NCBI RefSeq assembly: GCF_029784165.1
Contig: NC_073696.1
Location: 48,243,315-48,307,314 of the forward strand
DNA: 64,000 bases
Reading direction: 5' to 3'
Source of the DNA: Wyeomyia smithii
Lineage: Eukaryota > Arthropoda > Insecta > Diptera > Culicidae
Below, piece by piece: positions 1 to 11,621 of this stretch. The notes under the pieces are model-generated. The model did not search any database, was not told the origin of the DNA, and saw only the letters and a program-made list of their open reading frames with translations. The number at the start of each line of letters is the position of its first letter. The first letter of the stretch is position 1. Made by a program: the position numbers and the translations under genes.

Positions 1-1
1 C

Positions 2-823
2 GAAATCTTTAGGAAACCCACACATACTAAGCGGGTAATACCTAACACTTCTAACCACTCCTCCCAGCATAAAATGGCTTCTTTCCACCATATGATCCAC
101 CGTATGGAATCTTTGCCTCTCAGTAACGAAGGTAAGAAAAACGAAATGGAATATATTTTTGATATTGGTGAGCAGAATGGATATAACAGAAGAGCCATAC
201 AAGCCATTTATGACAAAAAGAAACGAATCCAACATAGGAAATCTCACACAACACTCACTCCGCTAACAGAAGATCGGAAAAGAGTAGTGGTTGAATATGA
301 CGTCAGTTTCACTCGTCAACTTCGTAAAAAGTTTAGAAAATTTGGTATCGATATTATCTACAGTAGTAGAAATAATCAAATGAAAACAAAGTTGGGGTCT
401 ACTAAAGACACTATTGACAAATTACATAGGGCGGGTGTTTATAAAGTTGCATGTCCACATTGTGATAAAGTTTACATTGGCCAAACAAAAAGAAATTTAG
501 ACATCCGGTTTAAGGAACATACTTCAGAACTTGTAAAGGCTAAGAAAGACTCAGAAAAAGGAATAACTCACCATTTCAGATCCAAAATAGCCGAACATAT
601 ATTTCATGAAGATCACGCTATGACTACCGACAACATTAGTCTAGTTCGATCAGTAACATCCCCTTGGAAATTAGATGTCGCAGAAAGTTTAGAAATTTTC
701 AAACAAAACCCAGCTACCCTCCTTAACAGAGATCAGGGTAATCATTTCTCTTGGCTTTTTAAATTTCTACCGAAAACTCCCCGACAAGGCATGGATCACC
801 AGGCCGCACATTTCTCTACCTAA
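2..823 (+). CDS. Penelope-like element polyprotein, C-terminal part (RT tail + GIY-YIG endonuclease), truncated by window edge
   Basis: The reading frame is open from base 2 to a TAA at 821-823, so the window begins inside the gene. The first residues (FRKPTHTKR, then SSQHK) match the motif that closes the reverse transcriptase domain of Penelope-like elements. A basic linker follows. Then comes a GIY-YIG nuclease core around nucleotides 433-540: GVYKVACPHCDKVYIGQTKR with RFKEH downstream, including the CxxC that PLE nucleases carry before the YIG half. The family makes one polyprotein, a reverse transcriptase fused to a GIY-YIG endonuclease, for target-primed retrotransposition. No stop or frameshift interrupts the visible part, so this copy is younger than most elements here. 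Whether the upstream RT is intact cannot be seen. The family call is firm; activity is unknown. Confidence 0.9.
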   Translation, partial: EIFRKPTHTKRVIPNTSNHSSQHKMASFHHMIHRMESLPLSNEGKKNEMEYIFDIGEQNGYNRRAIQAIYDKKKRIQHRKSHTTLTPLTEDRKRVVVEYDVSFTRQLRKKFRKFGIDIIYSSRNNQMKTKLGSTKDTIDKLHRAGVYKVACPHCDKVYIGQTKRNLDIRFKEHTSELVKAKKDSEKGITHHFRSKIAEHIFHEDHAMTTDNISLVRSVTSPWKLDVAESLEIFKQNPATLLNRDQGNHFSWLFKFLPKTPRQGMDHQAAHFST

Positions 824-1283
824 CTCAAGTTGTTTACGTTTTCTGAGTTAAAATTTGCCCCAGTCGTTTACCTAATTAGGTATAAAATTCTTGGGGTTTC
901 GCTATTTTCTCCACAGTCCAAATAAGCACTGACAAAGGCTCTATGTCAGTGCCGAAATACGTATTTGCAAGTGAAAAGTGAAAAGTGATAGAATTAAATA
1001 GTGAAAGTGAATAAAAAGTGAAAAGTGTAGTGAAAATTTTTCTATCAAGACGCTCGAACATAAGTGAATAAATTTGAAGGGAAATAGGTTTTCTCGCATC
1101 TTTGAGTAACCTCTTGATCAATTGAAAAAAATATTTTTTTTTGCTTCTGAAAATATTTCTACAAGGGCATGAAAGAGGCTTAAAAATACTGATAGATGAT
1201 GGAAAATAGGTTTTAGCGCATCCTTGAGTAACCATTAACATTCTTGCAGAAATTAAATAAAAATTGTTTTGCTTCGATATAAC
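824..1283 (+). other. 3' untranslated/terminal region of the PLE and unassigned spacer
   Basis: After the stop the sequence holds a hammerhead-like motif (926-968). A run of imperfect AAGTG/AAAAGTG units follows (about 969-1035), the kind of simple tail PLE copies often end in. Beyond that, two direct repeats of about 30 bp beginning GGAAATAGGTTTT lie near 1,078 and 1,199. No gene is seen. Confidence 0.5.
926..968 (+). ncRNA. PLE-type minimal hammerhead ribozyme, core decayed
   Basis: Stem I is GCA (926-928) with UGC (966-968). The core heptamer reads CUGACAA (929-935), one base from the required CUGANGA. Stem II pairs GGCUCU with AGUGCC (937-953, one mismatch) around a short loop. GAAA lies at 954-957. 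It is followed by self-complementary AUACGUAU, so stem III has no loop inside one molecule and could form only between two copies. The cleavage triplet would be AUU (963-965). Minimal hammerheads with tiny stem III are known from PLE terminal repeats. The G to A change in the core should abolish or reduce cleavage. Confidence 0.55.
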
Positions 1284-2813
1284 CAGTGGTGAGCACCGCT
1301 AATCGAAAATTTAGCGACGCTAATCGCTAAGTCGCTAACCGGAAAATTTAGCTCGATAATCGCTAAACGTTAAACGCTTAACCCACATTAGCGGAACTTT
1401 CGCCAATCGCTAATCGCTTTTGTAAGATTTGGACCACTTTGATCTTTTTTGGTTAAACAAACGAAAACAATTACTTTTTAAAGCTATTTACAGTAAGAGG
1501 TTCACGAAACGGTATTCATATTTGATTTTGTAAAAACAAGAATAACAAAAGTTTTTTAGCTTGCATTGAAAATAGATACTCTTAGGAATATTTTCATAAA
1601 AATTCAATTATTATCTGAATCAAAAAAGTAGAACCAAAGTTGTCATAATTTCAAGCGCATTGCAATTTACCAAAGTTCTTGGTGTGCCGAAAATTCAATC
1701 TAGACCTTGTACTTGATCTTCAAAATGCTCCTGTGGCTTGTACGATAGCTGGAACTTCATTCTAGGGTGATGATGATGATGATGGTCCCGCCACATACCC
1801 CTACAAAGGTTTGAGCTGGATGATCTATAGATAATTAATGTAATCACAATTTCAATCAGTTATACAAAAAAAACGAACTGATTCCATTTCGAGATATAAA
1901 CTTCTTCAAAAACTGTTTACTTGATTCACATCGGTAAAGACGTGAATTGCTGTAGAGTTACACAAAGCTAGCACAGGGTTTTCATGACCTTCAGTCAGAC
2001 TAACCACAACTACTTCATGCATATTCTCTAAGCATTCAAATAACAATTTAAGTTTCAATTGTAAAAGAATCCATTTATATCTGACTTCCGCGCGCGAGGC
2101 TCAAACTTATGTAGTCACTTTCTTTTATTTTTTAAGCTAAAACAACATAAAGGAAAAAAAAATCCATCATCACCACCGCGACGAACACAGTAGTTTTGTC
2201 ATTATATGTTAAAAAAAGATCTAATATAAAATATAAATTATATTTTACAACACAATCATATCCGTTCGTAAAAAACTTCGTCAGTTACAGGCTTCAATTA
2301 AACAATCAATAAATAAATAGGTTCCCAAAAATAAATATTTTATCCAAAATAAATCCGTTGTTTAAACTTCGTCATATAAACTCTCGTCATTGTTAAAAGC
2401 TTTTAAATTTCGTTCTGTACAACAGAAACTTTCACGTGTGAAATACATTGTCTCTTGAACTCCGCAAATGTTGGTGCACGTTTAACATGTCTTGGCATCG
2501 AATTGAAAAAATTCATACCTATATAAAATAACGAATTCTGGGTAGAAAAACTGACAAAAGTAACTTTCGCAGTAAAGTATGTTCAACTTACGAAGCAATT
2601 TACGTACGCCATCAGCAATTCACAGTTTTTCTAAATATTTCTATTGTCGCTTCTCTACAAAATTTAGCGAATTAGCGATTAGCGTTTCGAAGGCCAAAAT
2701 TTTAGCGACGCTAACAGTTTCGCCAACCAGCTCAAAAATTAGCGAAATCGCTAACTGAATTTTAAGTTGCTAATAAGCGAATTAGCGAATTAGCGGAATG
2801 GTGCCCACCACTG
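1284..2813. mobile_element. Non-autonomous hAT-like DNA transposon (about 1.53 kb)
   Basis: The element runs from CAGTGGTG (1284-1291) to CACCACTG (2806-2813). The flanking octamers GATATAAC and CATATTAC match at 6 of 8 positions, consistent with an aged 8-bp target duplication. About 140 bp inside each end are dense with TTAGCG/CGCTAA units, more than a dozen in both orientations. Subterminal repeats of this type bind hAT transposases in known elements. No transposase reading frame is present, so it would move only in trans. The hAT call rests on termini, 8-bp duplication and subterminal repeats. Confidence 0.6.
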
Positions 2814-5800
2814 CATATTACGTAACTCGATATAACGTACCGAAAATAAAAATAAAGTTGCCTTATATCGAGGTATGACTGTATTTGTCTTCCGTCCTAC
2901 GTGAGAGGACCGATGGCTTCCTCCTGCATACTACCGCATTTCGAGAATTCCTCATAGAATATCATTAATTTTTCAACTAACCTGCAATAATCTCTTGTGA
3001 AACTGGTAAACCAGCATCAGAGCACCCAATTTAATCAGTTTGCAAATTTTATTTTACCGTGAACCCTTTAAAACGTTTAAATCTTGATATTTTCCACATC
3101 ACTATTCTTTCTCTCTCTATGTTGTTTATGTTTGGAACATTCTCCAGAAATACCGACACGTAAGAGTCGCGTAACCACTCAAACTAAGTATACTTTTCTC
3201 TTTACATTAATAAACAGCGCGATCGTAACTAATTTCCGCAAAAAAAAAAACGGCCAGAATGGGCTAAAACTTGCTTCTATATAAAAGTAGCGCCACGTGA
3301 AATTCCAGTTTTTGCTTTTTTCTAGTTTTGAGTCTACTAGGTGCGTCAAATTTTGCACCCGTGTTGTCAGCACTGCCAGCAGCATGCTGCGTTAGCATAT
3401 AGAAAAGTTTAAATTGTTATGATTCTGTTGAATTTTATGGTAGGTCAAAAATATCAAAAATTTGTTAACCATATACTGTTAACAATGATAAAATAATGCT
3501 TGGATTCCGTCCCGTTTCAACTTAATGCAAGAACACTCGTGTTGTTTTCATGTGAGCCACTGCTTGAATGCTCTTGCTTTGATTTTGACAGTTGAAGTGC
3601 TCGAAAAGGAAACAAATGATTTTGAAATAAAAGTGAAGCTTCTCGGTGTCGTCGAAATCTGCTTATTTTGAGTTGAAAATGATTTTGAGCGCTGCCGAAG
3701 TCATTCCACAGTCGTCGTACAGTGGGAATGCTAATCATGATTCAATGGCAGTAGCCAAAACAAATGAAACTGGTCGAATAAAAATGATTGCTCGAAAGGT
3801 TCAGTTTTATTTTATATTTCGAAAATATTAGGCTTAAAGTGGAAAGAATTGCTATTTTCTTCTATTCAGATATCGCACCGTGATTAACATGTGAATAGAT
3901 ATTTACAACTTTATAAGAGGAACACTTATTTCGTGTTTGGTTTACAAATTGTCTAATACAATATAAAAGGGTGTTTTACCGTAGTTGATTAATTTGGTTT
4001 TAACAAAACAAACAGTAATCAATGATGTCATTTGTTGTTGCAAAACCTAGCAAATTCCCCACTGATTCCTTGAAACCATATTGCAAAACAATGCTGAAGG
4101 GTTTTCCCAAAGTATTAACAAATCTGCTAAGCAAACATTGCTAAAACGTGACTCGATGATGTTATGGAATGGCCGAAATCGTGATGTAGTAAAACTTTAT
4201 TAGACGCCAATCGACACACTGTGAGGTGTCATTAACATAAAGTTGCTAATGAATGACACAGAATGTGGAACTTCAAAAGGAGCCCAATGCAGCGATGCAT
4301 AGTTGCTGGGAGAAGCAGTGCTGTTTTGGATATGTGGTAAGTGGAGCACTCTTTTCTGCAGAGAAACCACGACATATTACCATTGTCCCACTCATAACGT
4401 GTGTTAATTTAACCTTGGCCCATAGAGATGGGCTGCTAGTGCTCTCGTTTTTTTGAGCAACATGTTTTTGAGCCAAGAAGTGACAGTCGTTACGATCTCA
4501 AAGGTTTTTTTTTTAATTTAATTGAAGGCTGCAATCGTACGCGTGATACTGTAACTTATACTGTTTAAAGAGTAAAATAGAAAAAAGGCAACCGTACCAC
4601 ACTTCCTGTATACGAAACCATACAGAACAATATTTTATATTACCATCATCATTTCCATTGTCAATATGTTGCAAACATAAACTGTTACGCAATTTTCCAA
4701 GTCTCCCAAGAATCGATCTTTCACTTTCGCTTCCAACTAAAGCCACCACCATTATGATGTAACACCTCGCGGCTTCTGCATTTCGCTCGCTAAATGGTCG
4801 ATAAAGATTACACCGGTGACACATATAAACCCTTGTACCAGTTTCCGTTTACCAGATATGGCCGGCTAGCAGCAGCTTCATCTGTCGCAAATGGCAACGA
4901 CAACGACCACCACTGCAGAAGCAGTAGCAGCAGCTGGTGGTACGCGAGCTGAAACGACATTAGACTCGAATCGGGTATCCGTCCGCCGATTGCACAAAGC
5001 TCTCCAAGTGTCCACAAAACTGCTTCGAACCAGTATAGGGAGGCTCGACAGGAGGAAGCCGAGCCGAGGTTTACGCGAAACAATCACGTGATACACGTTC
5101 GCAATCTTCCCAGTGGAGTTTTATTTTTCTACCGTTGGAGCAAAAACGACGAAATTGTTGTCGGTAGCGAAGATGAGTTTGTTAGACCGATTCATGAGTT
5201 TTAATAAAACTGATTGAAACATTCTTAAATTTTATTTCTCAAAAGAACATTTTGCAAATTTCAATTTGAAAAATTATGAACATAGAAAATTTTGCAAACT
5301 CATCAGTGCCGAATTTCCCCCCTCAACAGTCCTAATATTCATGTTGCAATACGGCGAACGTAAAATGGCAAGATAATTACACCGACCGCGCTCGCGGTTG
5401 TTGGTTCCTTCGACTGGCAGGCAGATCACGTGCTTTTTGTTGCTGCGCAAAACTTGTCGCAAACGCCGGTCGCCGCTGTTGCTGCTGCTGCTGTTTGGGG
5501 AAGTAAATTGAGGATGGTTGTTTACGGTGGTGCTTCTTTTCGTGCATAGCGTGGATGGTCACTGCAGTCCTCCTTCCTCTGTAGCACGCGGGGAGGCAGT
5601 TAATGTTGGCAAAATTATGAAACGCGGCAAATTCTTTGTCACGAGTAGCCCTTACAGGTGGTACTGCCTGCATACTTCCAGAATGGGTTAGTAAGGTTGG
5701 AGAGTGTAGGTATATGTTGCTATACAAGACTCCGACTAAAAGTGGCTATGATTCAACTGGCATATAAGAAGATATGAATTTATCAGATCTCTATCTGAGG

Positions 5801-5923
5801 GTTCAAAATAATAACAACAACAGGAGCATAATCTATATTAGTCGTCTGTAGACGCATCTACGGGACGGAAGAGATTAAAAATTAAAAATGATCACTAATT
5901 AAACACCAGAACAAAAAGAAATC
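2814..5923. other. No recognisable gene
   Basis: Short open frames occur on both strands but none has a recognisable domain, and several overlap in antisense. The block near 4,880-5,100 is GC-richer, and there is a short (GCT)n run near 5,478-5,492. I see nothing I can name. Confidence 0.4.
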
Positions 5924-7090
5924 ACTCTCAGAAAATGATCTCAAATAAGCCCTGAGCGGCTGAAAACCGCTTCCCTGAAAAAAAAAATCCTGTTTGCTAG
6001 AATGCCCAGAACCAATACCAATGATAAATGTATTCCTAATTAAGTCTAGACTTGCTAAAAACTGCTTCTAATGACCTAAAAAGTGAAAAAATAGCTAAGC
6101 AAAACACACCACACATCTAAAACAGCCGAAAACACCACGAAGTTTCTTGGGAATGATCCAAAAATATGCTTCAAATCTCCGAAATCCGCTTCCAAAGGCC
6201 ACGAAGTAGAGGACAGAAATAAACAGAATCGCTGAAAATACTCCTTAAAATCAAAACAAAAGAGATTCAGGAAATGATCCCGGATCAAACTATTAATCTC
6301 TTCAAAAACGTTTTGAAAACTAAAGAAAATTAAAGGAGACCATGAAAAAATGTGAGGAAAAACATGAAACGATTTTAAGTTTAACCTAAAATAGCAGAAA
6401 CGAATCCAAAATTGCTGAAAAGCCCAACTAAAGCCAACGAAGGGAATTGACTGAAAACCATTGAATAACGCTGCTACAGACAGAAAATGATTTTAAATTA
6501 AGCTCAAATTAGGATAAAAAGTGCTCATAAAGGACAGAAGAGTAGAAAAGCATGAAATCAAACCCAAATCGAGCTAAAAATTTAAAAAATCACTCGAAAA
6601 CTATTAGAAGATATGAAATGAATATAAAAAATTGAAATTATGGCCAAAAAGTTGAGAGTAGAAAATAATCCAAAATTAAACTCCGACATATTAAAGCGCG
6701 CTTTCAAAGGTCAGAGAAGAAAAAAAACACTATTTCTTTGTTTCCCAAATTGAATTCATTATCGCTGCAAAATGTCTCTGAGAAAGAAAATCCCAAATTA
6801 AACTCATGTTAAAGTCGCCAAAAACGCATCTAAATGTTACCAAAATTATTGTAAATAATGCCCAAAAACTGAAGAAACTTTCCTAAGCCCCGGAGATGAA
6901 AAAATGGAAGTTACTCTGAATTAACCCTAGGACATTTCGTTCTTTAATTGAATTTAACGCAAGTAAAACTATTTTGAATTTTTCTTTAATGTGGTAAATG
7001 TACACCGGGAATGGGTTAAGACCAGAAAAGAAAAGGAATGAGACTGGTTTCATGTTTAACTCAGAACTAATAATAAACTAATAACTAATA
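5924..7090. repeat. Decayed tandem repeat, about 100-130 bp period
   Basis: Around ten degenerate units can be lined up by a recurring order of motifs: AAATGATC or AAATGATT, then AAATTAARCY, then GCTGAAAA with CGCTTCTAAAGG, then a purine-rich stretch. Good anchors are near 5,936, 6,150, 6,270, 6,365, 6,484, 6,660, 6,780 and 6,893. Related units recur at 13.4-14.4 kb. The spacing is irregular, so this is an old array. It is non-coding. Confidence 0.45.
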
Positions 7091-7159
7091 ACAAATGCCG
7101 TTGTAGGTCACAATAAATGAGACTAGAAAATTATCAATTTGAGCCTGGATTGACTGAAA

Positions 7160-7215
7160 ACCAATTCTGCACACATTGTCTGCTTAATGAACTCGAATGT
7201 TAACGGGTAAAAGCC
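7160..7215 (+). mobile_element. 3' end fragment of SINE family B
   Basis: About 50 bp (GCACACATTGTCTGCTTAAT, then a TTAACGGGTAAAAGCC end) match the 3' terminus of the tRNA-derived SINE at 50.3 kb, in the opposite orientation. No promoter half is present. Confidence 0.5.
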
Positions 7216-7487
7216 ATCGTAAAAAATATAAATTTAGTTCGAAAAAATATTTCTGGAGTTCATTAATTTGTATATTTCATCTCAACACCTATATTCATTT
7301 CATGCTCATTTTACCATCAAATTTTACCATATATTGTAAGTAAAACTTTCGACTACTCGACTTGCGAGAGGCAAAAATATTTAGCTTAGAAATTTAGGGA
7401 AATTTGACGTTTTGATGAACAAATGAGAGTAGCTATAAGAGCGATTACTTTACTGATTTTTGGAATCATATTCAATAAACAGAATTC

Positions 7488-8798
7488 AACCCGTAAAGAC
7501 CCGGGACGGAACTTGTTTTTTGAAAATGCTCGTTCTCAGCACTGGAATGGCCGATTTGGGAAAACTTGGACTTTTATTCAAGGGGAATAGTTGCTCTAAG
7601 TTTTGGTAAAGGTGTCACCTCTCTGGACCCCTTCCCGTATTTGTGAGACGCAAATATGTCTGTGTTTATTTCTAATTTTTCAAACAGATTGAGCAAACAC
7701 TGGTAATTTTTATACATATCAATTGCTCTTTGCATCGAATCAGTTCAGGTGGATGAAATATGGTATGTAAGAGTGAATTTTGGAGTTTTCAAATTATTTC
7801 AGTACAAAATCACAAAACTACATATTTTTATAAAAATTCAAACAACAAAACCGTTCTTCAAATTTTAAGCTCTACATTTTTGCGGTAAGGTCTCCTGTAC
7901 CCATACGTGATGAAATGTTTATTTTAGCATGCAAACATTTTGAGAAAAACCAGTTTAAATTCACCAAAGTACGTATTTTCATGGAAACCTAATTTTCTCA
8001 GTCTTCCACGGTAGGTTTCAACTTAGCTCTTCAATTTTCAAGCTCTATAGTTTTAGAGTAACGTCTCCTAAATCCAAAGATGCTGAAATATTTATTCTAG
8101 CATGCACAGATTTAGAGAAAATCAAGGTTTCATAAGAACTCGTACTTTAGTGAATTCAAACTCGTTTTTCTCTTAATCTGTGCATGCTAGAATAAATCTT
8201 TCAGCATCTTTGGATTCAGAAGACGTTACTATAGAAATATAGAGCTTGAAAATTGAAGAGCCAAGTTGAAACCAACTGTGGGAGACTGAGAAAATCAGGT
8301 TTCCATGAAAATACGTACTTAAGTAAATTTAAACTGGTTTTTCTCAAAATATTTGCATGCTAAAATGAATATTTCATCGCGTATTGATTCAGGAGACCTT
8401 ACTTCAAAAATGTAGAGCTTAAAATTTGAATAACGATTTTCTTATTTGATTTTTTATGAAAATACGTAGTTTTGTGATTTTGTACTGAAATGATTTGAAA
8501 ACTCCAAAATTCACTCTTACATACCATATTTCATCCACCTGACATGATTTGATACATGAAGCAATTGATACGTATGAAAATTACAGGTGTTTGCTCAATC
8601 TGTTTGAAAAATTAGAAAAAAACACAGACATATTCGCGTCTCACAAAGAAGGGGAGGGTCCAGAGAGCTGGCACCTTTACCAAAACTTAGAGCAACTATT
8701 CCCCTTGAATAAAAGTTCAAGTTTTCCCAAATCGGCCATTCCAGTGCTGAGGACGAGCATTTTCAAACAACAAGTTCCGTCCCGGGTCTTTACGGGTT
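7488..8798. mobile_element. Long foldback element, about 1.31 kb, arms about 650 bp
   Basis: The left arm starts AACCCGTAAAGACCCGGGAC at 7488 and the right arm ends with its complement at 8798. The two arms mirror each other almost to the centre (about 8,143), where a short spacer lies between copies of AGATTAAG/TGCATGCTA-type sequence. No clear target duplication could be defined at the edges. The 83-codon open frame at 8,549-8,800 is the antisense of arm sequence and not a gene. A transcript crossing the element would fold into a hairpin of several hundred base pairs. Confidence 0.8.
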
Positions 8799-8867
8799 AA
8801 TAACGTTGTTGAAAACTTCATCAGGAAAGTAATTATTTCAAATAAGGCACAGAATCTTCAAAATGCA

Positions 8868-9131
8868 TTTCTCGCGTAATTTTTCAAAAGGACCTAAGTA
8901 ACAATAAGAGATGCTCTCCTCTCTCACTTTGTTTCGTTAATTACGTCGTCATTATAAATATTTTCCAAGCTTTCTTCCCCTTAATCGAGTGATTGTAATA
9001 CTGTCTTGCTTACTATGCATTGAGTGTAATGAAATATGGAGAATATAACATAGTTATTGACCAAAGAGAAAGTAAACAAAGAGAGTCTCTCAATGTTAGA
9101 TAGGTCCTTTTGAAAATTACGCGAGATTTCT
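8868..9131. mobile_element. MITE, about 264 bp
   Basis: Terminal inverted repeats of about 35 bp: CTCGCGTAATTTTTCAAAAG plus GACCT at the left (from about 8,872), with the complement ending CGCGAG near 9,126. Pairing continues into the interior (AGAGATGCTCTC/GAGAGTCTCTC). No coding capacity. Confidence 0.65.
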
Positions 9132-9184
9132 GAATACTAGAAGCAGAAAAGATAGGAAATGACACTGGTCAATAAAAGCGAAAG

Positions 9185-9250
9185 GTGCGTTAAAGGGGCG
9201 CAGAGTAATTGCTCGCCGGGTTCGCCGCTTTGCTTACGGGATAACTTCAT
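9185..9250 (+). repeat. Dispersed repeat, copy 1 (partner at 36,661-36,735)
   Basis: The stretch GTGCGTTAAAG...GAGTAATTGCTCGCC, then GGGTTCGCCGCTTT, is found in reverse complement near 36.7 kb. It contains GGGTTCG, which resembles a pol III B box, so it may be part of another SINE. Confidence 0.45.
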
Positions 9251-9383
9251 TTAAATCTCTGAAAACTTGACGCACTTCCGACCTAGCTAAAAAAATATTC
9301 AATTATCCAGCCAACCGATTAATTATTAAGAGAAATTGACTTAATCTGATGGTCCACTAGAGATTAATTTACTCTCAATATTG

Positions 9384-9572
9384 TCCTGTGGCTCTGTGGT
9401 TAGGGATGTCGATCGGCTAACTCTCCCACAAGGTTGTGATATCGGGTTCGATTCCCGATCTTTTCGAGCTGGAACTTTTCTCGACTCTCCACTGGGGCAC
9501 GGCGTATCGTGGTACTTATCCTACAACATGAAAAATGTGCCACAAAAACAATATCGATAGCGAGCTCTCTCA
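9384..9572 (+). mobile_element. tRNA-derived SINE family A, 5' part (interrupted)
   Basis: A tRNA-like head carries an A-box-like GTGGCTCTGTGGTTAG and a B box GGTTCGATTCC (9445-9455), the two halves of an internal RNA polymerase III promoter. The body then runs to CTCTCTCA at 9,572 and stops. The missing 3' end (ACTAATCTAG...GACCGCTATTAGCCCC) lies at 11,672-11,735, beyond a 2.1-kb insertion. An uninterrupted relative is at 59,444-59,713. Mosquitoes carry tRNA-related SINEs such as Feilai; I cannot assign this family by name. Confidence 0.8.
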
Positions 9573-9934
9573 GGCGACATCCTAAAATTACGTAACGCAA
9601 AAAATTATTTCCGGACCCCACCTTCCCATATGTAACGCAACGTAACGCCAACACCTACCTCCCTCCCCTACAAAAATGTAACGCTGTAGGAGAATTTGCA
9701 TGATAGAAATGCTCGTTATGTTTTCCCTGTGTAACAAACCGAAACGCTCAAAGATAGGAGTCATCCACAAATTATTTGTTATTTGTTATTTGTTATTTAT
9801 TGTTGTTAAATCAGCTGGCAGCGATCCGAGTACGCCGGTAGCTGCTGCGGGTCTCGCCACGGAAGAAAACGTAAAGCGTACTGTACAAGTTTCCTTTGCA
9901 CGGATTCAATTGTTGCAATCCAGTTTGCGTTGAA

Positions 9935-11150
9935 TGGACACTACACTACGAAGTTTGTTTCAAGGACAGATCGCACCAGAGAGTAGAATAATGATCGGAG
10001 GCACAGTGGATCATGAAAGTCCGAGGCTACCTTAAAAATAAAACCGAGTTGTCGGTTCGCCTTTGCTATGATCTTATTATAGTAAGACCTGAAGGACATG
10101 GCTGAATCCAACGTAACACCCAAATCTCGAACCTGGTTAACCCTTGTCAGAGTTTGACCAACATTTTTCCTATGGAACGAAATCACACAGCATTTCAGGA
10201 TACTAACTGTCAACAAGTTAATGGAGCACCACTTTAGAAAAAGACTAGGCGCTGGAGTTCGAGACAGTCTGAAGTATTTCTTATTGTCTTGAATAACTTG
10301 ACATCGTCTGCAAAAAACATTCGGCAATTTTCAGGCAACACTAAAGATACATCATTTATGTACAAGGCAAAGAGCAATGCGTTTGAAAACACCAAGAATC
10401 ATCGTGGTATACCACGGTGAAAGCACGACATAGAGTAGCCGAGTTCCGCCTACAAGCAACCAACATTTGAAAGAATCGTTGCGATCGTTCGAGGGCAATC
10501 GTTTACGATTCTTTCGTGAAACACTCGCTATATGTTGCTCGCTCCGCCTACAGCAGGCGATAGTGAAACAAAATCATCAAAGAAAGCTACCATATATTTC
10601 TTTGCTCTAAGTTGTCTCTTGCATGCGTGAGAATGTGTAATTTTTAATAGCGATAGTTTGCTGGGATTGAAAGCTTATGAACAGCATGTTCAGAAATGAT
10701 ACCCGAATGATTGTTATGCGATACGATTTTTTCCATCCTTGAGCAGAATGTTGTGATCCAATCTTCACGTAGAGTGTACGATTTACCAAATAGGACCTCA
10801 GCCATTGTACCAGAGCGGGGGCCATTCCAAGTTTCTCCATCTTAGCGAGCAGGATACCATGGTCGACGCAGTCAAATGTAGCTTTTAAATCAGTATAAAC
10901 CGCATCAATTTGGGCTCCTTCAGTCATATTCTGCAGGCACGTTGCAGTGAATTGAACGAGGTTAGTAGCGGTAGAACGTTTTGGATAAAAACCATGCTGA
11001 TCGATTGAGATATAGTGTTTACAACTAGCGAAAGTGCATCATAAAAAACGATTTCAAATACTTTTGAACAAGCGCAAAGAGAGGTTATGTCTCTGTAATT
11101 CTGCACGTTGCGTTTGTCACTTTTTTTGTGCACCGGAAACATGGTCGATA
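9935..11150 (-). pseudogene. Non-LTR retrotransposon reverse transcriptase fragment (I/Jockey-type), broken
   Basis: Read right to left, the RT blocks come in order in shifted frames: PVHKK...NYR.ITSLCACSKVFE (11,142 to about 11,050); AVYTDLKATFDCVDHG, the first catalytic Asp block (about 10,890); LRSYLVNRTLYVKIG (about 10,780); then YINDVSLVLPENC with FFADDVKLF, the FADD catalytic block (about 10,300-10,320); then VISFHRK, VNQVRDLGV and LGFIFKVASDF. The GVPQGS block is lost where a hairpin-bearing insertion (about 10,430-10,740) interrupts the gene. No endonuclease or ORF1 is present. The fragment is non-functional. It belongs to the same lineage as the fragments at 36.9 and 51-53.6 kb. Confidence 0.85.
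10452..10560. repeat. Hairpin inserted in the reverse transcriptase fragment
   Basis: AAAGAATCGT and ACGATTCTTT pair around a core rich in CGATCG/CGATTG. The flanks share TCCGCCTAC, as if part of a small MITE that displaced the GVPQGS block of the host fragment. Confidence 0.4.
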
Positions 11151-11164
11151 TTTTCCAACTGGTT

Positions 11165-11621
11165 TTAAAATTATGTAGGAGGCTTTAGGAGGAGAGGGGA
11201 GGTATCCAATTTTCTTACGAATGCTTACGAGGAGGAGAGAGGGATTAGAGAAAATCTTACGTAAGATTGAAAATTTTTAAATACAAACAAAAACTTACCA
11301 AACTAAAAAATAAAATTAGTTGAATCATTTCTCGCTGAGATCCTAACAGTTGTACCCTGGGAAAGCGTGAATTCATCTTAGCTGAATGATATTTTATTAA
11401 GTTACTGAATGGGTAAATTGTTTTGTTTTTATTCTTCACGAATACGCCATATGTAAAATATGTTAGTTCTTCATTAACAAATTTTTTTTTGAAAAAGAAA
11501 ATCTCATATGAAATTTATGGGGGGAGTGGGGTGATGCAAAATCTTCCAAAGCCTTATTATGGGGGGAAGTATATGTTGTTATAATTCGAAAAAAGTCCTT
11601 ATGTAATTTGTGGATGACGCC
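11165..11621 (-). mobile_element. MITE of the GGNGTCATCCACAAATTA family, copy 1
   Basis: The right end reads outward as GGCGTCATCCACAAATTA. The interior (CTTACGAATGCTTACGAGG, CTTACGTAAGATT, GAATACGCCATATGT) matches copy 2 at 14.4-14.8 kb in the opposite orientation. The left end has drifted. No coding potential. Confidence 0.65.

Noticed and set aside
2838..2845. Exact GATATAAC 25 bp beyond the hAT-like element, as an alternative target duplication
   Set aside because: It is not adjacent to the terminus; the adjacent CATATTAC (6 of 8) fits better.
4808..5096. Overlapping frames with Val or Ala runs
   Set aside because: Frames open on both strands over a CAG/GAC-rich stretch; no domain.
8549..8800. 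83-codon frame
   Set aside because: It lies entirely in the right arm of the 7.49-8.80 kb foldback.
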